From the NCBI GenBank assembly GCA_902805635.1, contig CADCTC010000170.1, positions 26,499 to 90,498 on the forward strand: 64,000 nucleotides of DNA. The letters are read 5' to 3'. This DNA is from an uncultured Chloroflexota bacterium. GTDB lineage: Bacteria > Chloroflexota > UBA11872 > UBA12225. Made by a program: the position numbers and the translations under genes. Each line of letters starts with the position of its first letter. Positions within the stretch are counted from its first letter, which is position 1. The notes beneath the pieces are model-generated. The model made no database searches, was not told where the DNA came from, and worked only from the letters and a program-made list of their open reading frames with translations. This document shows, one piece after another, positions 8,658 through 17,692 of the stretch.

Positions 8658-9392
8658 CTACTGCGCGCCTGCCCGCCCCACGAACAACCGCTCCATGCCA
8701 CCATGCCGGCGGGCAACGGCCAGCAGGTGCTTGCATGGGATGCCTCTATAAAGGAAATCGGCACACTCGCAGGCGATCACCTCGCCATCGCCATCCTGCC
8801 CCGGCACACGGAACGTGACGTGGTAGGACTGGTCCGGGTGCGACTCCGACTGCACCTCGTACTCGCCACCGCCCAGGTCGCGCACGGCCAGCTCGCCTGC
8901 GCGGCGCGTGCGCTCCGGCAGCCACTCCACCAGCGGCGCTAGCGCCAGCGAGCGCGCCTGGTTGGCGCCGGTGGAGATCGCCTCCACCGCGTGGCGGCCT
9001 AGCTGCTGTGACGCTTGCTCCAACGCCGGTCTCCAGCCCGCCACGTGCTGTGGCCATTCGCCTGTGCCGCCCATTGCCTGCGACAGGCGCGGGTCGTCTA
9101 CCAGGAAGGTAGGACTTTCCAGTCCGCTGGCATGTGAAAGGCGCATCGCCAGCAGAAGCGCCTGCGCCGTCGCCTCATCGCGGCGGGCCTGGCCCAGATA
9201 GCTGGAGCGCTGCGCCAGCACGCGGCCGCGCTCATCCGTAACCACAATGCCGGCGCCGGCTGGCCCCGGCTCGGTGAGCGCCAGCACGGCGGCAACGTAC
9301 ACTCGGCGGCCCTGCCCGGCGGCGCGCTGGCCGAACCCGCGTACCGGGAACTCTTGTGACGGCTCTGGCGGCGGCGCGGTCTGTGTTTCCAT
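8658..9392 (-). CDS. SWIM zinc-finger protein with RNase H-like N-terminal domain
   Basis: A 244-aa protein. The C-terminus carries a SWIM finger, C208-x-C210-x9-C220-x-H222, a zinc fold used for DNA or protein binding. Residues ~31-155 (PGPAGAGIVVTDERGRVLA, then an Ala-rich helix, then TFLVDD) resemble the RNase HI fold. Most catalytic acids appear lost: the first Asp position is hydrophobic, the Glu is Thr, and the last Asp is Ser or Arg, so nuclease activity is unlikely. The start is ATG 9392 with GAAGGGAA just upstream. It is transcribed away from the pyruvyl-transferase gene across a 145-nt shared region. The function is unknown. Confidence 0.75.
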   Translation of the reverse strand: METQTAPPPEPSQEFPVRGFGQRAAGQGRRVYVAAVLALTEPGPAGAGIVVTDERGRVLAQRSSYLGQARRDEATAQALLLAMRLSHASGLESPTFLVDDPRLSQAMGGTGEWPQHVAGWRPALEQASQQLGRHAVEAISTGANQARSLALAPLVEWLPERTRRAGELAVRDLGGGEYEVQSESHPDQSYHVTFRVPGQDGDGEVIACECADFLYRGIPCKHLLAVARRHGGMERLFVGRAGAQ

Positions 9393-9537
9393 TGGTTCCC
9401 TTCAAATTGGGACCGGGCACCGCGCTGAGCGCATGTCGGACCCGGTTCCAGGTGAGCAAGGTCTGTGCCACGCTGTGCACGACACCGCCGTGAATCGTGG
9501 CATGAGGTTTGCCCACCGCAATGCACCTCTACCGCCC

Positions 9538-10707
9538 ATGCAAGTGACACGAGAACAACCGAAGACCGGGGTGCTGACATTCCACCGCTGCATCAACTAC
9601 GGCAGCTACTGGCAGGCGCGCTGCCTGGTGGAGGGACTGCGCGGGCGCGGCCTGGACGCGGTCCTATTGGAGCACGACTCTCCGCGGGTGACGACGGCCG
9701 AGTGGCAGTGCGCCCTTCAACCGGTCTTGCCCGAGTACGTCCCGTACGCGGACCGGCTGCGGTATGGCGTGAAGTTGCTGAGATTCTTGCGTGCATTTGC
9801 CGCGCTGCCTCGCTCGCGCCGCTTCCCGCTCGATGATCCCGGCGGTGCGCGCGGCGCGAACGACGCCCCGGCCATGGATGCGTACCGCCTGGTGGTGGTC
9901 GGCAGCGATGAGGTCTGGAACCTGCGTCACCCCTGGTTCGGTGGGTGCGGGCTCTTCTGGGGAGAGGGAGTCCGTGCGAGCCGGCTGGTGTCGTACGCGG
10001 CGAGCTTTGGGAACCACGACACCGTGCTGGAGCCATGGTGGGCAGACCGGCTGCGGCGCTTCGACTCGATCTCTGTGCGCGACGAGAACTCGCTGGGCCT
10101 CATTCGGAGTGCGCTGGGGTTTGAGCCGGACCTCGTGCTCGATCCCTGTCTGCAGTTTTCTGAGCGGCTGCCGCAGCCGCAGGGACGTTGGCGCGGTCCA
10201 CGCGAGCCGTTTGCGGCCGTCTATGGGCACAGCTTTACACCGTCGTTCGCACAGGAGGTGCGTCGCTGGGCGCATGGCCGTGGCCTCCCGCTTGTGAGCA
10301 TCGGCTACCGCAATGCCTGGGCAGACGTGCAGTGGCTCACCGCCGGGCCGCACGACTTCGCGCAGTGCATCGCCCGGGCCGAGGCGGTGGCGACCAACTT
10401 CTTCCACGGCTGCGTCTTCGCACTGGCGCACACGCGGCCGTTCGTCTGCGAGGCGTCGTCCTATCGTTCCATCAAGGTGCAGAACCTCATGGCGACGGTA
10501 GGGGGCGAGGCGCACGTGATGCGGGCAGAATCCCCACCGGAAGCGTACGACGCACAGCTGGGCGAACCTCCTCACCCGGCGATGGCTAACACCATACGGC
10601 GGATGCGTGAATCCTCGAATCGCTACCTCGATCGTGCTGCCGGCGTGCACGGCGCCGGCAGAGGTGACCGTGCGCCGGAGGCGGAACCGGCGCCGCTGGC
10701 GGCCTGA
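9538..10707 (+). CDS. Polysaccharide pyruvyl transferase family protein
   Basis: A 389-aa protein of the CsaB/WcaK family, which transfers pyruvate from PEP to glycan sugars as a ketal or is used in related glycan decoration. Family marks are the N-terminal TFHRCINYGSYWQA segment, VVGSDEVWN, and the C-terminal NFFHGCVFALAHTRPFV with YRSIKVQNLM. The ATG at 9538 is chosen because the conserved domain begins about ten residues later; ATG 9502 is the alternative. It ends 4 nt before the FrhB-like gene and opens the rightward arm of the glycan locus. Confidence 0.85.
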   Translation: MQVTREQPKTGVLTFHRCINYGSYWQARCLVEGLRGRGLDAVLLEHDSPRVTTAEWQCALQPVLPEYVPYADRLRYGVKLLRFLRAFAALPRSRRFPLDDPGGARGANDAPAMDAYRLVVVGSDEVWNLRHPWFGGCGLFWGEGVRASRLVSYAASFGNHDTVLEPWWADRLRRFDSISVRDENSLGLIRSALGFEPDLVLDPCLQFSERLPQPQGRWRGPREPFAAVYGHSFTPSFAQEVRRWAHGRGLPLVSIGYRNAWADVQWLTAGPHDFAQCIARAEAVATNFFHGCVFALAHTRPFVCEASSYRSIKVQNLMATVGGEAHVMRAESPPEAYDAQLGEPPHPAMANTIRRMRESSNRYLDRAAGVHGAGRGDRAPEAEPAPLAA

Positions 10708-10711
10708 CGCC

Positions 10712-12148
10712 ATGGCAGCCGGCACCGATCTTCTCCTTTCTCCACACGACATCGTGCGCTCTGGCCTCTGCATCGGCTGTGGCAGCTGTGTGGCCCAGAC
10801 AGCCGTGCACGCAAATGCCTCGCCGGAAGCCGACACGAGCTGGGCAGATCCGCACGAGCCGCGGATGGAGCTGGACCGCTTTGGCCTGCTGAAGCCCGTG
10901 GGGGCGCCTGAGTGGTTCCGCCGCAAGTCGGCCGTGTTCACGCGCACGTGCCCGTTCTCGCCGGCGGCGCGCGACGAGGATGAGCTCGCCGCGGACCTGT
11001 TCGCCGACGCGCCAATGCAGGACCCGCGCGTGGGGCGGTATCTGTCGGCGTACGTGGGCTACGCGTCCGAAGGCGGGTTCCGTGATCGGGGCAGCTCCGG
11101 CGGCATGGTTAGCTGGGTGCTGGCGGAGCTCATGCGCGCCGGACTGGTCGACGGCGTGGTCCACGTCGCCGAGTCCGCCGACCCGCAGGCCGCCGGGCGC
11201 TTCTTCCGCTACCGAGTGTCGCGCACCGAAGAAGAGCTCCGCGCCGGCGCAAAGTCGCGCTACTACCCGATCGAGCTGTCCGATGTGCTCCAAACCATCC
11301 GCACCATCCCCGGCCGCTACGCGGTGGTCGGCATCCCCTGTTTCATCAAGGCGGTGCAGCTACTGCGCCGCGAGGACCCGGTAATTCAGGAGCGCGTGGC
11401 ATTCACGCTGGGGCTCTTCTGCGGCCACATGAAGAGCGCGCGATTTGTGGAGAGCTTCGCCTGGCAGATGGGCGTCTCCGTGGCGGACGTGCAGCGGGTC
11501 GAGTTCCGCCTCAAAGACGCTACCCGCCCCGCCAGCTGGTACACCGCGCAGCTCACGCTGCGCGACGGCAGCACCGTGAAGAAGGACTGGTGGCACCTGG
11601 CAGACGGTGACTGGGGCGCGGGTTTCTTCCAGAGCTCCGCCTGCAACTTCTGCGACGACGTGGTGGCGGAGACAGCCGACGTCTCGTTCGGCGATGCGTG
11701 GGTAGAACCCTATTCGTCCGACGGGAACGGAACCAACGTCGTGGTGGTGCGCTCCCTTGCCGTGGACGAGCTCGTGTCTGCAGGCATCCGGGAGGGCCGC
11801 CTCACGCTGGAGCCGGTGGACAGCGCTTTCGTGGCACAAACACAGGCCGCCGGTCTCCGCCAGCGACGTGAGGGGCTCGCGTACCGCCTGACATGGCGTC
11901 GCTCCGGTGTACACCCACGCAAGCGCGTGGCTCCTGATGCCACGTCAGCCACACCACGGCGCAAGCTGACGTACCGGATGCGCGCCATCATCTCCGCGTG
12001 GAGCCACCGCATGTTCTGGCTCGCTCGCGTTACCGGCCGGCCGCAGCTCTATACACAGTGGGCGCGCGGCGCAGTCGCCGTCTACCACGGGCTGGCCTAT
12101 TCGCGTGGCAGGGTTGGCGCTGTGATGGAATGGGCACACTTGCGCTAA
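10712..12148 (+). CDS. Coenzyme F420 hydrogenase/dehydrogenase beta-subunit (FrhB) family protein
   Basis: A 478-aa iron-sulfur flavoprotein-like protein. The N-terminal cluster motif is C20-IG-C23-GS-C26 with a further RTCPFSP Cys. Family segments follow: DRGSSGGMVSWVL, VGIPCFIKAVQLL, LGLFCGHMKS, and CNFCDDVVAETADVSFGDAW. In glycan loci this family is often paired with a pyruvyl transferase, as here. Its role there is thought to be redox chemistry on a glycan or carrier rather than F420 hydrogen metabolism, and is unproven. The ATG at 10712 is chosen because the upstream extension from 10607 overlaps the previous gene in another frame. Confidence 0.85.
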   Translation: MAAGTDLLLSPHDIVRSGLCIGCGSCVAQTAVHANASPEADTSWADPHEPRMELDRFGLLKPVGAPEWFRRKSAVFTRTCPFSPAARDEDELAADLFADAPMQDPRVGRYLSAYVGYASEGGFRDRGSSGGMVSWVLAELMRAGLVDGVVHVAESADPQAAGRFFRYRVSRTEEELRAGAKSRYYPIELSDVLQTIRTIPGRYAVVGIPCFIKAVQLLRREDPVIQERVAFTLGLFCGHMKSARFVESFAWQMGVSVADVQRVEFRLKDATRPASWYTAQLTLRDGSTVKKDWWHLADGDWGAGFFQSSACNFCDDVVAETADVSFGDAWVEPYSSDGNGTNVVVVRSLAVDELVSAGIREGRLTLEPVDSAFVAQTQAAGLRQRREGLAYRLTWRRSGVHPRKRVAPDATSATPRRKLTYRMRAIISAWSHRMFWLARVTGRPQLYTQWARGAVAVYHGLAYSRGRVGAVMEWAHLR

Positions 12149-12222
12149 GGCGCAGCGCAGCAGAAGAGTGGGGCAATGCCATTTCACCGGGCTGGCAGTG
12201 GGGCAAGCACAGCCGGAGTGGC

Positions 12223-13173
12223 ATGGCTCTTGCTGCCGTACCGGCCGCAATGGTGGAGACAGTGGGGAAGCTGCAGGCGGCACATCGCGCGGGACGGCAG
12301 GGAACCAATGGCAGGGCAAGGGGCACAGGAGCAAACGGCACGGCCGTGATCCGCGCGGCGGAGTCAGCAGAGGCACAGGTGCTTCGGAGAGAGATCGACG
12401 CGATTGGTCCCTGGTTCCACAACCTGCGGCTCCCGGTCGACGGCGCTGCCGGGGAGCACGCGGAGACGGCGCCAGATCACCCCTTAGGGGATTTCCCGAG
12501 TGTGTTCTGGAGTGCGTTCGGCCAAGCGGTGCCCGACGATCTCACCGGCAAGTCCGTGCTGGACATTGGCTGCAACGGGGGCTTCTACTCCTTTGAAATG
12601 CAGCGCCGCGGCGCTGCGCGCGTGTTGGGCATCGATCACGACCCCGTCTACCTGCGCCAGGCCGAATTTGCGCGCGAGCGCCTTGGGCTGAGCGCGCGCG
12701 ACGTGGAGTTCCGTCGCCTGGGCGTCTACGACGTGGACCAACTCGCGGAGCAGTTCGACCTGGTCTTCTTCATGGGGGTTTTGTATCACCTACGCCACCC
12801 GCTGTACGCCCTGGAGAAGGTGGCCGGGCTGGTGCGCTGCCCAGGCGGTCGCCTGGTGTTCCAGACGATGGAGCGCGGCGTGCAGGAGACGGTGCAGGTG
12901 GCGGAAGATTACCCTTTCGCCGAACGCGGGATCTTCTACGACGAGCGCTTCCCGCGCATGTACTTTGTGGAGCACCGCTACGCGGGCGACTGGACCAACT
13001 GGTGGATCCCCAACCCTGCGGCCACGCAAGCAATGCTCCGCAGCTGCGGGCTCGACATCGTGGAACGCCCGTGTGGCGAAGTGTACGTCTGCGCCCCCAA
13101 GGATGCCGTACGACTCTGGGGCAGGACAGGCGCAGCCGTGCCGGCCGACGGGCTAGCCAGATCTAGCGACTGA
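12223..13173 (+). CDS. SAM-dependent methyltransferase (CmoB-like family)
   Basis: A 316-aa class I methyltransferase. The SAM-binding loop is VLDIGCNGG (112-120), followed by the acidic strand end LGIDHD and motif IV-like FDLVFFMGVLYHLRHP. C-terminal segments RYAGDWTNWWIPN and MLRSCGLD fit the CmoB-like group found in glycan clusters. A tRNA substrate is less likely in this setting; O-methylation of a sugar is the natural inference. The ATG at 12223 has GGAG 4 nt upstream; ATG 12250 is an alternative. Its 3' end overlaps the convergent glycosyltransferase gene by 11 bp (13163-13173). Confidence 0.8.
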   Translation: MALAAVPAAMVETVGKLQAAHRAGRQGTNGRARGTGANGTAVIRAAESAEAQVLRREIDAIGPWFHNLRLPVDGAAGEHAETAPDHPLGDFPSVFWSAFGQAVPDDLTGKSVLDIGCNGGFYSFEMQRRGAARVLGIDHDPVYLRQAEFARERLGLSARDVEFRRLGVYDVDQLAEQFDLVFFMGVLYHLRHPLYALEKVAGLVRCPGGRLVFQTMERGVQETVQVAEDYPFAERGIFYDERFPRMYFVEHRYAGDWTNWWIPNPAATQAMLRSCGLDIVERPCGEVYVCAPKDAVRLWGRTGAAVPADGLARSSD

Positions 13174-14275
13174 GTGCCGGAACCGCAGCGGGCCGCGCGA
13201 TCTCCCGCTGCACCACCTGCTCGAACCGTTCGGCGCGCGAGGCGTAGGTGTGGTCGCGCTCCACGCGGGCACGAGCCCGGCGGCCGATCTCACGCGCTGA
13301 CCCGGCTGGCGTGTTCCGCAAGTGACGCACGATGTCTTCTGCGTTCTCCGCGACGAGGATCTCCTGGTCAGGGACGAAGAACTGGTCCACGCCGATCCAG
13401 CTGTCCGTAACGAGGCAGCTAGCGCAGCCGGCGGCCTCGAAGACGCGCGTGGCGGGACTGTAGCCAAGGCGCGCCATGTCCTCGCGTGTGATGTTCAGCA
13501 CCATACGCGCTGAGCAGTTCCAGGCGCGGTGTTCGCCTGTGGGCACATGGCCAATCGCGCGCACGTTTGGAGGCAGGTCCACCCACTCGTGCCAGCCCGA
13601 GCCGCCCAAGACGAACGTCATCTCGGGCGCCAGGCGCGCGGCGCGGAAGAACAAGTCGTGCACGCGCTGCTCGCGGTCGGGCAGCCGGTTGCCCATGAAG
13701 AGCAGGTCGCACGCGCGCTCCGGCACCGGCGGCACGGCGTAGTAGTCGTCCAGGTCCACCGCGTTGTAGACCAGGTGTGCAGCGCGCGCACCCAGCCGGG
13801 CGTAGCTCTGTTGCACTGGGGGGCCGCCGCCGTAGAGCAGCACCATATCGAACCGCGGCACTAGCGCGCGGAAGGTGGTCGGGTCATCCTCCGGCTCGGC
13901 GAACGCCGCCGCCAGGGTGGCCGGCGCATCCACGTCCCAGAAGGCAACCAGCGTTCCAGTCTGCTGGAGCGCCAGCACGCCCCGCGCGAGCTCCAGCTCC
14001 CAGCCGCCCACTCCACTGAACTTGGCGACGAAGTCCGAGGCGCGCGCACGCTCCAGCTCGTGCGCCAGGTCATCCCAGCCCCGGCAGACGCGCACCTCGG
14101 CGTACGGCGGGTCATCCACAAGGTCGCGGTGCTGCTGCCGGTCGTAGATATCCGGCTCCACAAAGGTAATCTCATGCCCCCGCGCGTGCAGCGCGCGGCA
14201 CAGTCCGCGGTAGTACGTGGCTGCGCCGTTCCAGTACGCCGAGACGATGCTGGAGCCGAAGATGGTGATCTTCAT
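13163..14275 (-). CDS. CgeB-like glycosyltransferase (GT-B)
   Basis: A 370-aa protein. It begins at the typical first strand MKITIFGSSIVSAYWNGAATYYRGL and carries a C-terminal nucleotide-sugar half with YSPATRVFEAAGCASCLVTDSW. This is the CgeB / glycosyl-transferase-1_2 arrangement seen in spore- and surface-glycan loci. The ATG at 14275 overlaps the stop of the preceding gene as ATGA, so translation is coupled; the longer upstream reading frame is a shadow. Last gene of the leftward operon. Donor and acceptor are unknown. It resembles the gene at 17689-18837 in length and in the FGxSI...WGNGxAT start. Confidence 0.85.
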   Translation of the reverse strand: MKITIFGSSIVSAYWNGAATYYRGLCRALHARGHEITFVEPDIYDRQQHRDLVDDPPYAEVRVCRGWDDLAHELERARASDFVAKFSGVGGWELELARGVLALQQTGTLVAFWDVDAPATLAAAFAEPEDDPTTFRALVPRFDMVLLYGGGPPVQQSYARLGARAAHLVYNAVDLDDYYAVPPVPERACDLLFMGNRLPDREQRVHDLFFRAARLAPEMTFVLGGSGWHEWVDLPPNVRAIGHVPTGEHRAWNCSARMVLNITREDMARLGYSPATRVFEAAGCASCLVTDSWIGVDQFFVPDQEILVAENAEDIVRHLRNTPAGSAREIGRRARARVERDHTYASRAERFEQVVQREIARPAAVPALSR

Positions 14276-15483
14276 CTTGCGAGCGCGGCGTGTCGTGGCG
14301 CAGAGATGGCTTTCTGCTGAGGGCTGGGGACGGCGATGGCTGTCTGCGGCTGGCGAAGCCGGGCCACAATTGTGAGTAGCTGCTCGGCGCGATGACGGCA
14401 CGTGTGGTGGGCCAGCACGCGCGCAACACCGCTGCGCCCCAGCTTCTCGCGCGCGTCGTGGTCGTGCCACAGCCAGTCCAGTGCTTCGAGCATGTCCTTC
14501 TTGGTGTCCACTACCAAGTAGTCCTGGCCCTCGCGGAACAGCCCATCCACATCCGGCCAGCGCGTGCTAACCAGTGCCGTGCCGCACGCCAGCGCCTCGA
14601 AGACGCGGATGGTGGGGATGCCAGGCAGGGCCTGCATGTACTGCTGGCGCACCACGTGCAGCGCCACCCGTGTCTGGGCGAACGCCTGCGGCGCGTCGGC
14701 ATTGGGCAGCCAGCCGCGGTACTCCACGCCGTAGTGGCGGCGCAGTTGGTCCAGCACCTCCGGTGGGTAGCGCACGCCGTAGATGGCGAAGCGGCGCGCG
14801 CCGCGGAAACGCCGCGCCGGGCGCAGCAAGTACTCGCGCAGCTCACGTGCGCGGTCTTCGTCACCCCAGTTGCCGATGAAAAGCGCGTCATCCACCGGGC
14901 GCTCCAGGTCGGGCGGTGCAGGGTGAAAGAGCGCTACGTCCGCCGCCTCGTGCACCACGTGCACGTCGGCGACGCCACGCCGGCGGTACTCGGCGGCGAT
15001 GGATGGCCCATACGCCAGCACCGAATCGAACCGCTCCAGCCCCAGCCGCTCCACCGCCTCGGGCTGAGTCAGGATGCGGTAGTGGGTGTCATGGAAGAAG
15101 AGCAGGAACCCGCAGCGGCGCTTGAGGCGGGCCAGCAGCTCCACCAACTGCGGATTTTCCACCCCCGGCCACTCGTGAACCACCACCACGTCTACCCCGG
15201 CCAGCTCCTCCGCCAACCGGCGCTCCAGTGCCGCCGTCTCGGTCGGGGTAGGGTCGTACAGGCGAGTCGTCACGAACGGGAAGCGCCGGCGGAACGCCAC
15301 CAGCGGCGACAGACCGTGCTCGGCTACTAGGTTGGAGACGGACCAGCCGCGCCGCTCCTCGTAGACGACCGCCTCGTGTCCCATCTGGACGAGCGAGCGG
15401 ACCATGCCCCGCAGGAAATGTGCATTCCCGTGGTTCCAGTCCGAGCGGACCGAGTGATAGAAGAGTGCGAAGCGCAAGCTCAT
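14272..15483 (-). CDS. CgeB-like glycosyltransferase (GT-B)
   Basis: A 403-aa GT-B enzyme. The N-terminal half begins RFALFYHSVRSDWNHGNAHFLRG and contains VDVVVVHEWPGV and the LLFFHDTHYRI strand. The C-terminal half carries VDDALFIGNWGDEDR, QALPGIPTIRVFEALACGTALVSTRWP and a YLVVDTKKDML lid, as in CgeB-like glycosyltransferases. It overlaps the next gene (ATGA) and follows the GT4 gene by 15 nt, so it is co-transcribed within the leftward glycan operon. The sugar specificity cannot be read from sequence. Confidence 0.85.
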   Translation of the reverse strand: MSLRFALFYHSVRSDWNHGNAHFLRGMVRSLVQMGHEAVVYEERRGWSVSNLVAEHGLSPLVAFRRRFPFVTTRLYDPTPTETAALERRLAEELAGVDVVVVHEWPGVENPQLVELLARLKRRCGFLLFFHDTHYRILTQPEAVERLGLERFDSVLAYGPSIAAEYRRRGVADVHVVHEAADVALFHPAPPDLERPVDDALFIGNWGDEDRARELREYLLRPARRFRGARRFAIYGVRYPPEVLDQLRRHYGVEYRGWLPNADAPQAFAQTRVALHVVRQQYMQALPGIPTIRVFEALACGTALVSTRWPDVDGLFREGQDYLVVDTKKDMLEALDWLWHDHDAREKLGRSGVARVLAHHTCRHRAEQLLTIVARLRQPQTAIAVPSPQQKAISAPRHAALAR

Positions 15484-15498
15484 CCTCCGTCAGAAAGT

Positions 15499-16815
15499 TC
15501 AGGGTGTCGGCGTCTGGTGCAGTGCGTCAGGCCTTGGGAGTGGCCGCGGCGCACTGGCTACGGCAGCCAAGGGTTCCACCAACTGCTCAGTCGAACGAGC
15601 GCCGCCGGACCGCGTTGCGCCAAGTAGCTCACGATACAGGCCAAGATAGGCGGCGGCCATGCGCTCGTGCGTGTAGCGCGCCCGGACTCGGGCGTGCGCC
15701 AGCGTGGCGTAGTGCGTCACCGTTGGGCGGTCGCCGGACAGGCGCTCGAGCAGCGCCGCCAGCGCCCCCGGCGTGTTGCGCTCGAAGTAGAGCGCCGCCG
15801 GACCCCAGACCTCGCGATACGAAGGGATGTCATTGGCCACCACCGCACACCCCGCCAGCGCCGCCTCGGCCGGTCCGAGCCCAAACGGGTCGTAGCTGGC
15901 CGGAGCGATGCACAGCGCCGCCCGGCCGAGCAGGCTGGCCAGCGCGTGTTTGTCCAGGAAACCGCTGTAACTCAGGCCCGGTGCCGCGGGCATGGCGGAT
16001 GGCGGGCGGCCGGGCTCGACCACCTCGCCCGCCACCTCCAGGCGCCAGGGACGGCGGCACAGCCGCAACGCCTCAGCCACCAGCTTGACGTTCTTGGCTT
16101 CGTCCCACGCACGCCCCGCCACCGTCACGGCCAGGTCGTCCTGGCGACCGACCTCTTGCGTTTCATCGTCCGCATTGACCGAGTCCACGGGCAGCGCGAC
16201 GGCGTTGTGCACCACGTGCGGCGTGCGATCGAGCTGGTAGTGGCGCGTGATCTCGCCGGCCAGGAAACCGGACGGGCACACCACGGCGTCCGCCTGCTGC
16301 AGCGCGTGCCGCGCCAGGTCCAGCTGCCAGCGCAAGTAGTCCGGCAGAGTGCGCGGCGCCTCACCACCGTCCTTCACCCACGTCCACCACGTCACCAGGT
16401 CGCTGTGCACTCCCAGCAGCACCGGCGGCCGGCGCCCACCTTGGCCGCCACCTGCGCCACTCGTCCGGCCCAGCGCCTCGCCCACGCCGGCCAGCCCCAA
16501 TTGGTTCACGTGTACCAGGTCCGCGCGCCATTCGGCTGCCAGCGCGCCGGCAGCGGCTCGGTGGCGCTCCAGCCAGTCACGCCCGCCCTCCATCCACTCC
16601 AGGCGCCCATCCAGCTGGCGCAGCGCCAGGCCCGGCACGGCGCGTGCGGCGGCCACCTGCGACTCCGCCGGAGGCGGCCCCACCACGGCCAGCAGCACCT
16701 TCGCCTGGCCAGAGTGCCCCAGCGCCTGCGCGAGCGCCAGGCACGAGTCCCAGACGCCGCCCACAGCGTCAGTCACCAGCAGCACGCGCAGCGGGTCAGA
16801 CACGCGATCACGCAT
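15499..16815 (-). CDS. Glycosyltransferase family 4 (GT-B)
   Basis: A retaining-type GT-B glycosyltransferase of 438 aa. The N-terminal Rossmann half has LLVTDAVGGVWD and LVHVNQLGLAG. The C-terminal half shows VTVAGRAWDEAKNV, LSYSGFLDKHAL and the diagnostic donor-binding stretch IAPASYDPFGLGPAEAALAGCAVVAND (EX7E-like). The ATG at 16815 overlaps the glycosidase-like gene's end by 8 bp; the 13-codon upstream extension is unlikely. It acts in the leftward glycan operon. The Gly-rich SGAGGGQGGRR loop near residue 120 is unusual. Confidence 0.88.
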   Translation of the reverse strand: MRDRVSDPLRVLLVTDAVGGVWDSCLALAQALGHSGQAKVLLAVVGPPPAESQVAAARAVPGLALRQLDGRLEWMEGGRDWLERHRAAAGALAAEWRADLVHVNQLGLAGVGEALGRTSGAGGGQGGRRPPVLLGVHSDLVTWWTWVKDGGEAPRTLPDYLRWQLDLARHALQQADAVVCPSGFLAGEITRHYQLDRTPHVVHNAVALPVDSVNADDETQEVGRQDDLAVTVAGRAWDEAKNVKLVAEALRLCRRPWRLEVAGEVVEPGRPPSAMPAAPGLSYSGFLDKHALASLLGRAALCIAPASYDPFGLGPAEAALAGCAVVANDIPSYREVWGPAALYFERNTPGALAALLERLSGDRPTVTHYATLAHARVRARYTHERMAAAYLGLYRELLGATRSGGARSTEQLVEPLAAVASAPRPLPRPDALHQTPTP

Positions 16816-17692
16816 AGCGGCGGGCCACCTGCTGGCAAAAGTAGGCGAACTCACCGGGATCGATTGGCGGGCTGGTGTGGTCCGCGCGCAAGCCGCGGCT
16901 GGGCGGCGTGAAGCACAGCGTCGCCGTCACCTCGAATGGATCGAGCGCGCGCATCATCTGGTCGAAGAACTCCCAGCCACCCGGCACGCACGAGTCCCCC
17001 CAGCTCAGGCCCGTGCGCAGTGAGCGCACGCCCAGCCGCTTGAGCCATGAAACGGTCCGGTCCAGCTGCTCGTAGTCGCCCAGGTGGATCCACTGCACCA
17101 ACCCCCACTCCGGAGGAAAGTGGCGCAGCGCCAGCTTGGGCGTGCCGTCCGCGGTGAGCAGGCCGAAGTAGAAGTGCCGGAAGTACGACGATCCCTCGGC
17201 CTGCTTGTGGCGCGTCGTCGCGTCACGTGTGTGTGGCAGATCGAAGAGCGAGTACCAGAAGATCTCGTCCACCAGCGGCGGGAGCAGCTGCATCGTCTTT
17301 TGCAGCCCGATCTCCTGGACCTCCTCGCACCCAAAGCTGCTCGTCCCCACCTCGGTGGCCCAGATGGGCAGGTCGGTCACCGCTCGAATCTCGGCGACGC
17401 GCTCCGGCCACTGGTCGATCGGCCACAGGTGCCAGTCGAACGGAAAGCCGTGGATCGCCACCGCATCCACGTGCTGCTTTAAGTCGTGGCCGTTGACGAG
17501 ACGGTCCATGAAATTCGCGTCGATCGGCGCGATCCCACCCAGCACCACCGGGAGCCCCGGCGCCTCGCGGTGCAGCTCGGCGGCGCTCCAGCGCACCATC
17601 TGCGCGTAGATGGACCACTCGGGATCGAGCGTGAAGTCCCAATGGGAGAGGTTATTCGGCTCGTTCCAGAGCATGACGGCACGCAGCGTCAC
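16808..17692 (-). CDS. Clan GH-A glycosidase-like barrel protein with permuted order, copy 1
   Basis: A 294-aa TIM-barrel protein related to beta-xylosidase-like (GH39-like) enzymes. The general acid/base motif WNEPN sits at the extreme N-terminus (E11) and the nucleophile motif WATEVG at E114, the usual strand-4 and strand-7 positions of clan GH-A. The strand-1 region (GVRSLRTGLSWGDS) and strand-2/helix region (FEVTATLCFTP, FAYFCQQVARRYA) come after strand 8, at the C-terminus. This is the order expected from a circular permutation. Its start overlaps the previous stop by 4 bp and it is tightly embedded among glycosyltransferases, so processing or editing of the same glycan is the likely role. 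Paralogue: 20779-21663. Confidence 0.75.
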   Translation of the reverse strand: MTLRAVMLWNEPNNLSHWDFTLDPEWSIYAQMVRWSAAELHREAPGLPVVLGGIAPIDANFMDRLVNGHDLKQHVDAVAIHGFPFDWHLWPIDQWPERVAEIRAVTDLPIWATEVGTSSFGCEEVQEIGLQKTMQLLPPLVDEIFWYSLFDLPHTRDATTRHKQAEGSSYFRHFYFGLLTADGTPKLALRHFPPEWGLVQWIHLGDYEQLDRTVSWLKRLGVRSLRTGLSWGDSCVPGGWEFFDQMMRALDPFEVTATLCFTPPSRGLRADHTSPPIDPGEFAYFCQQVARRYA

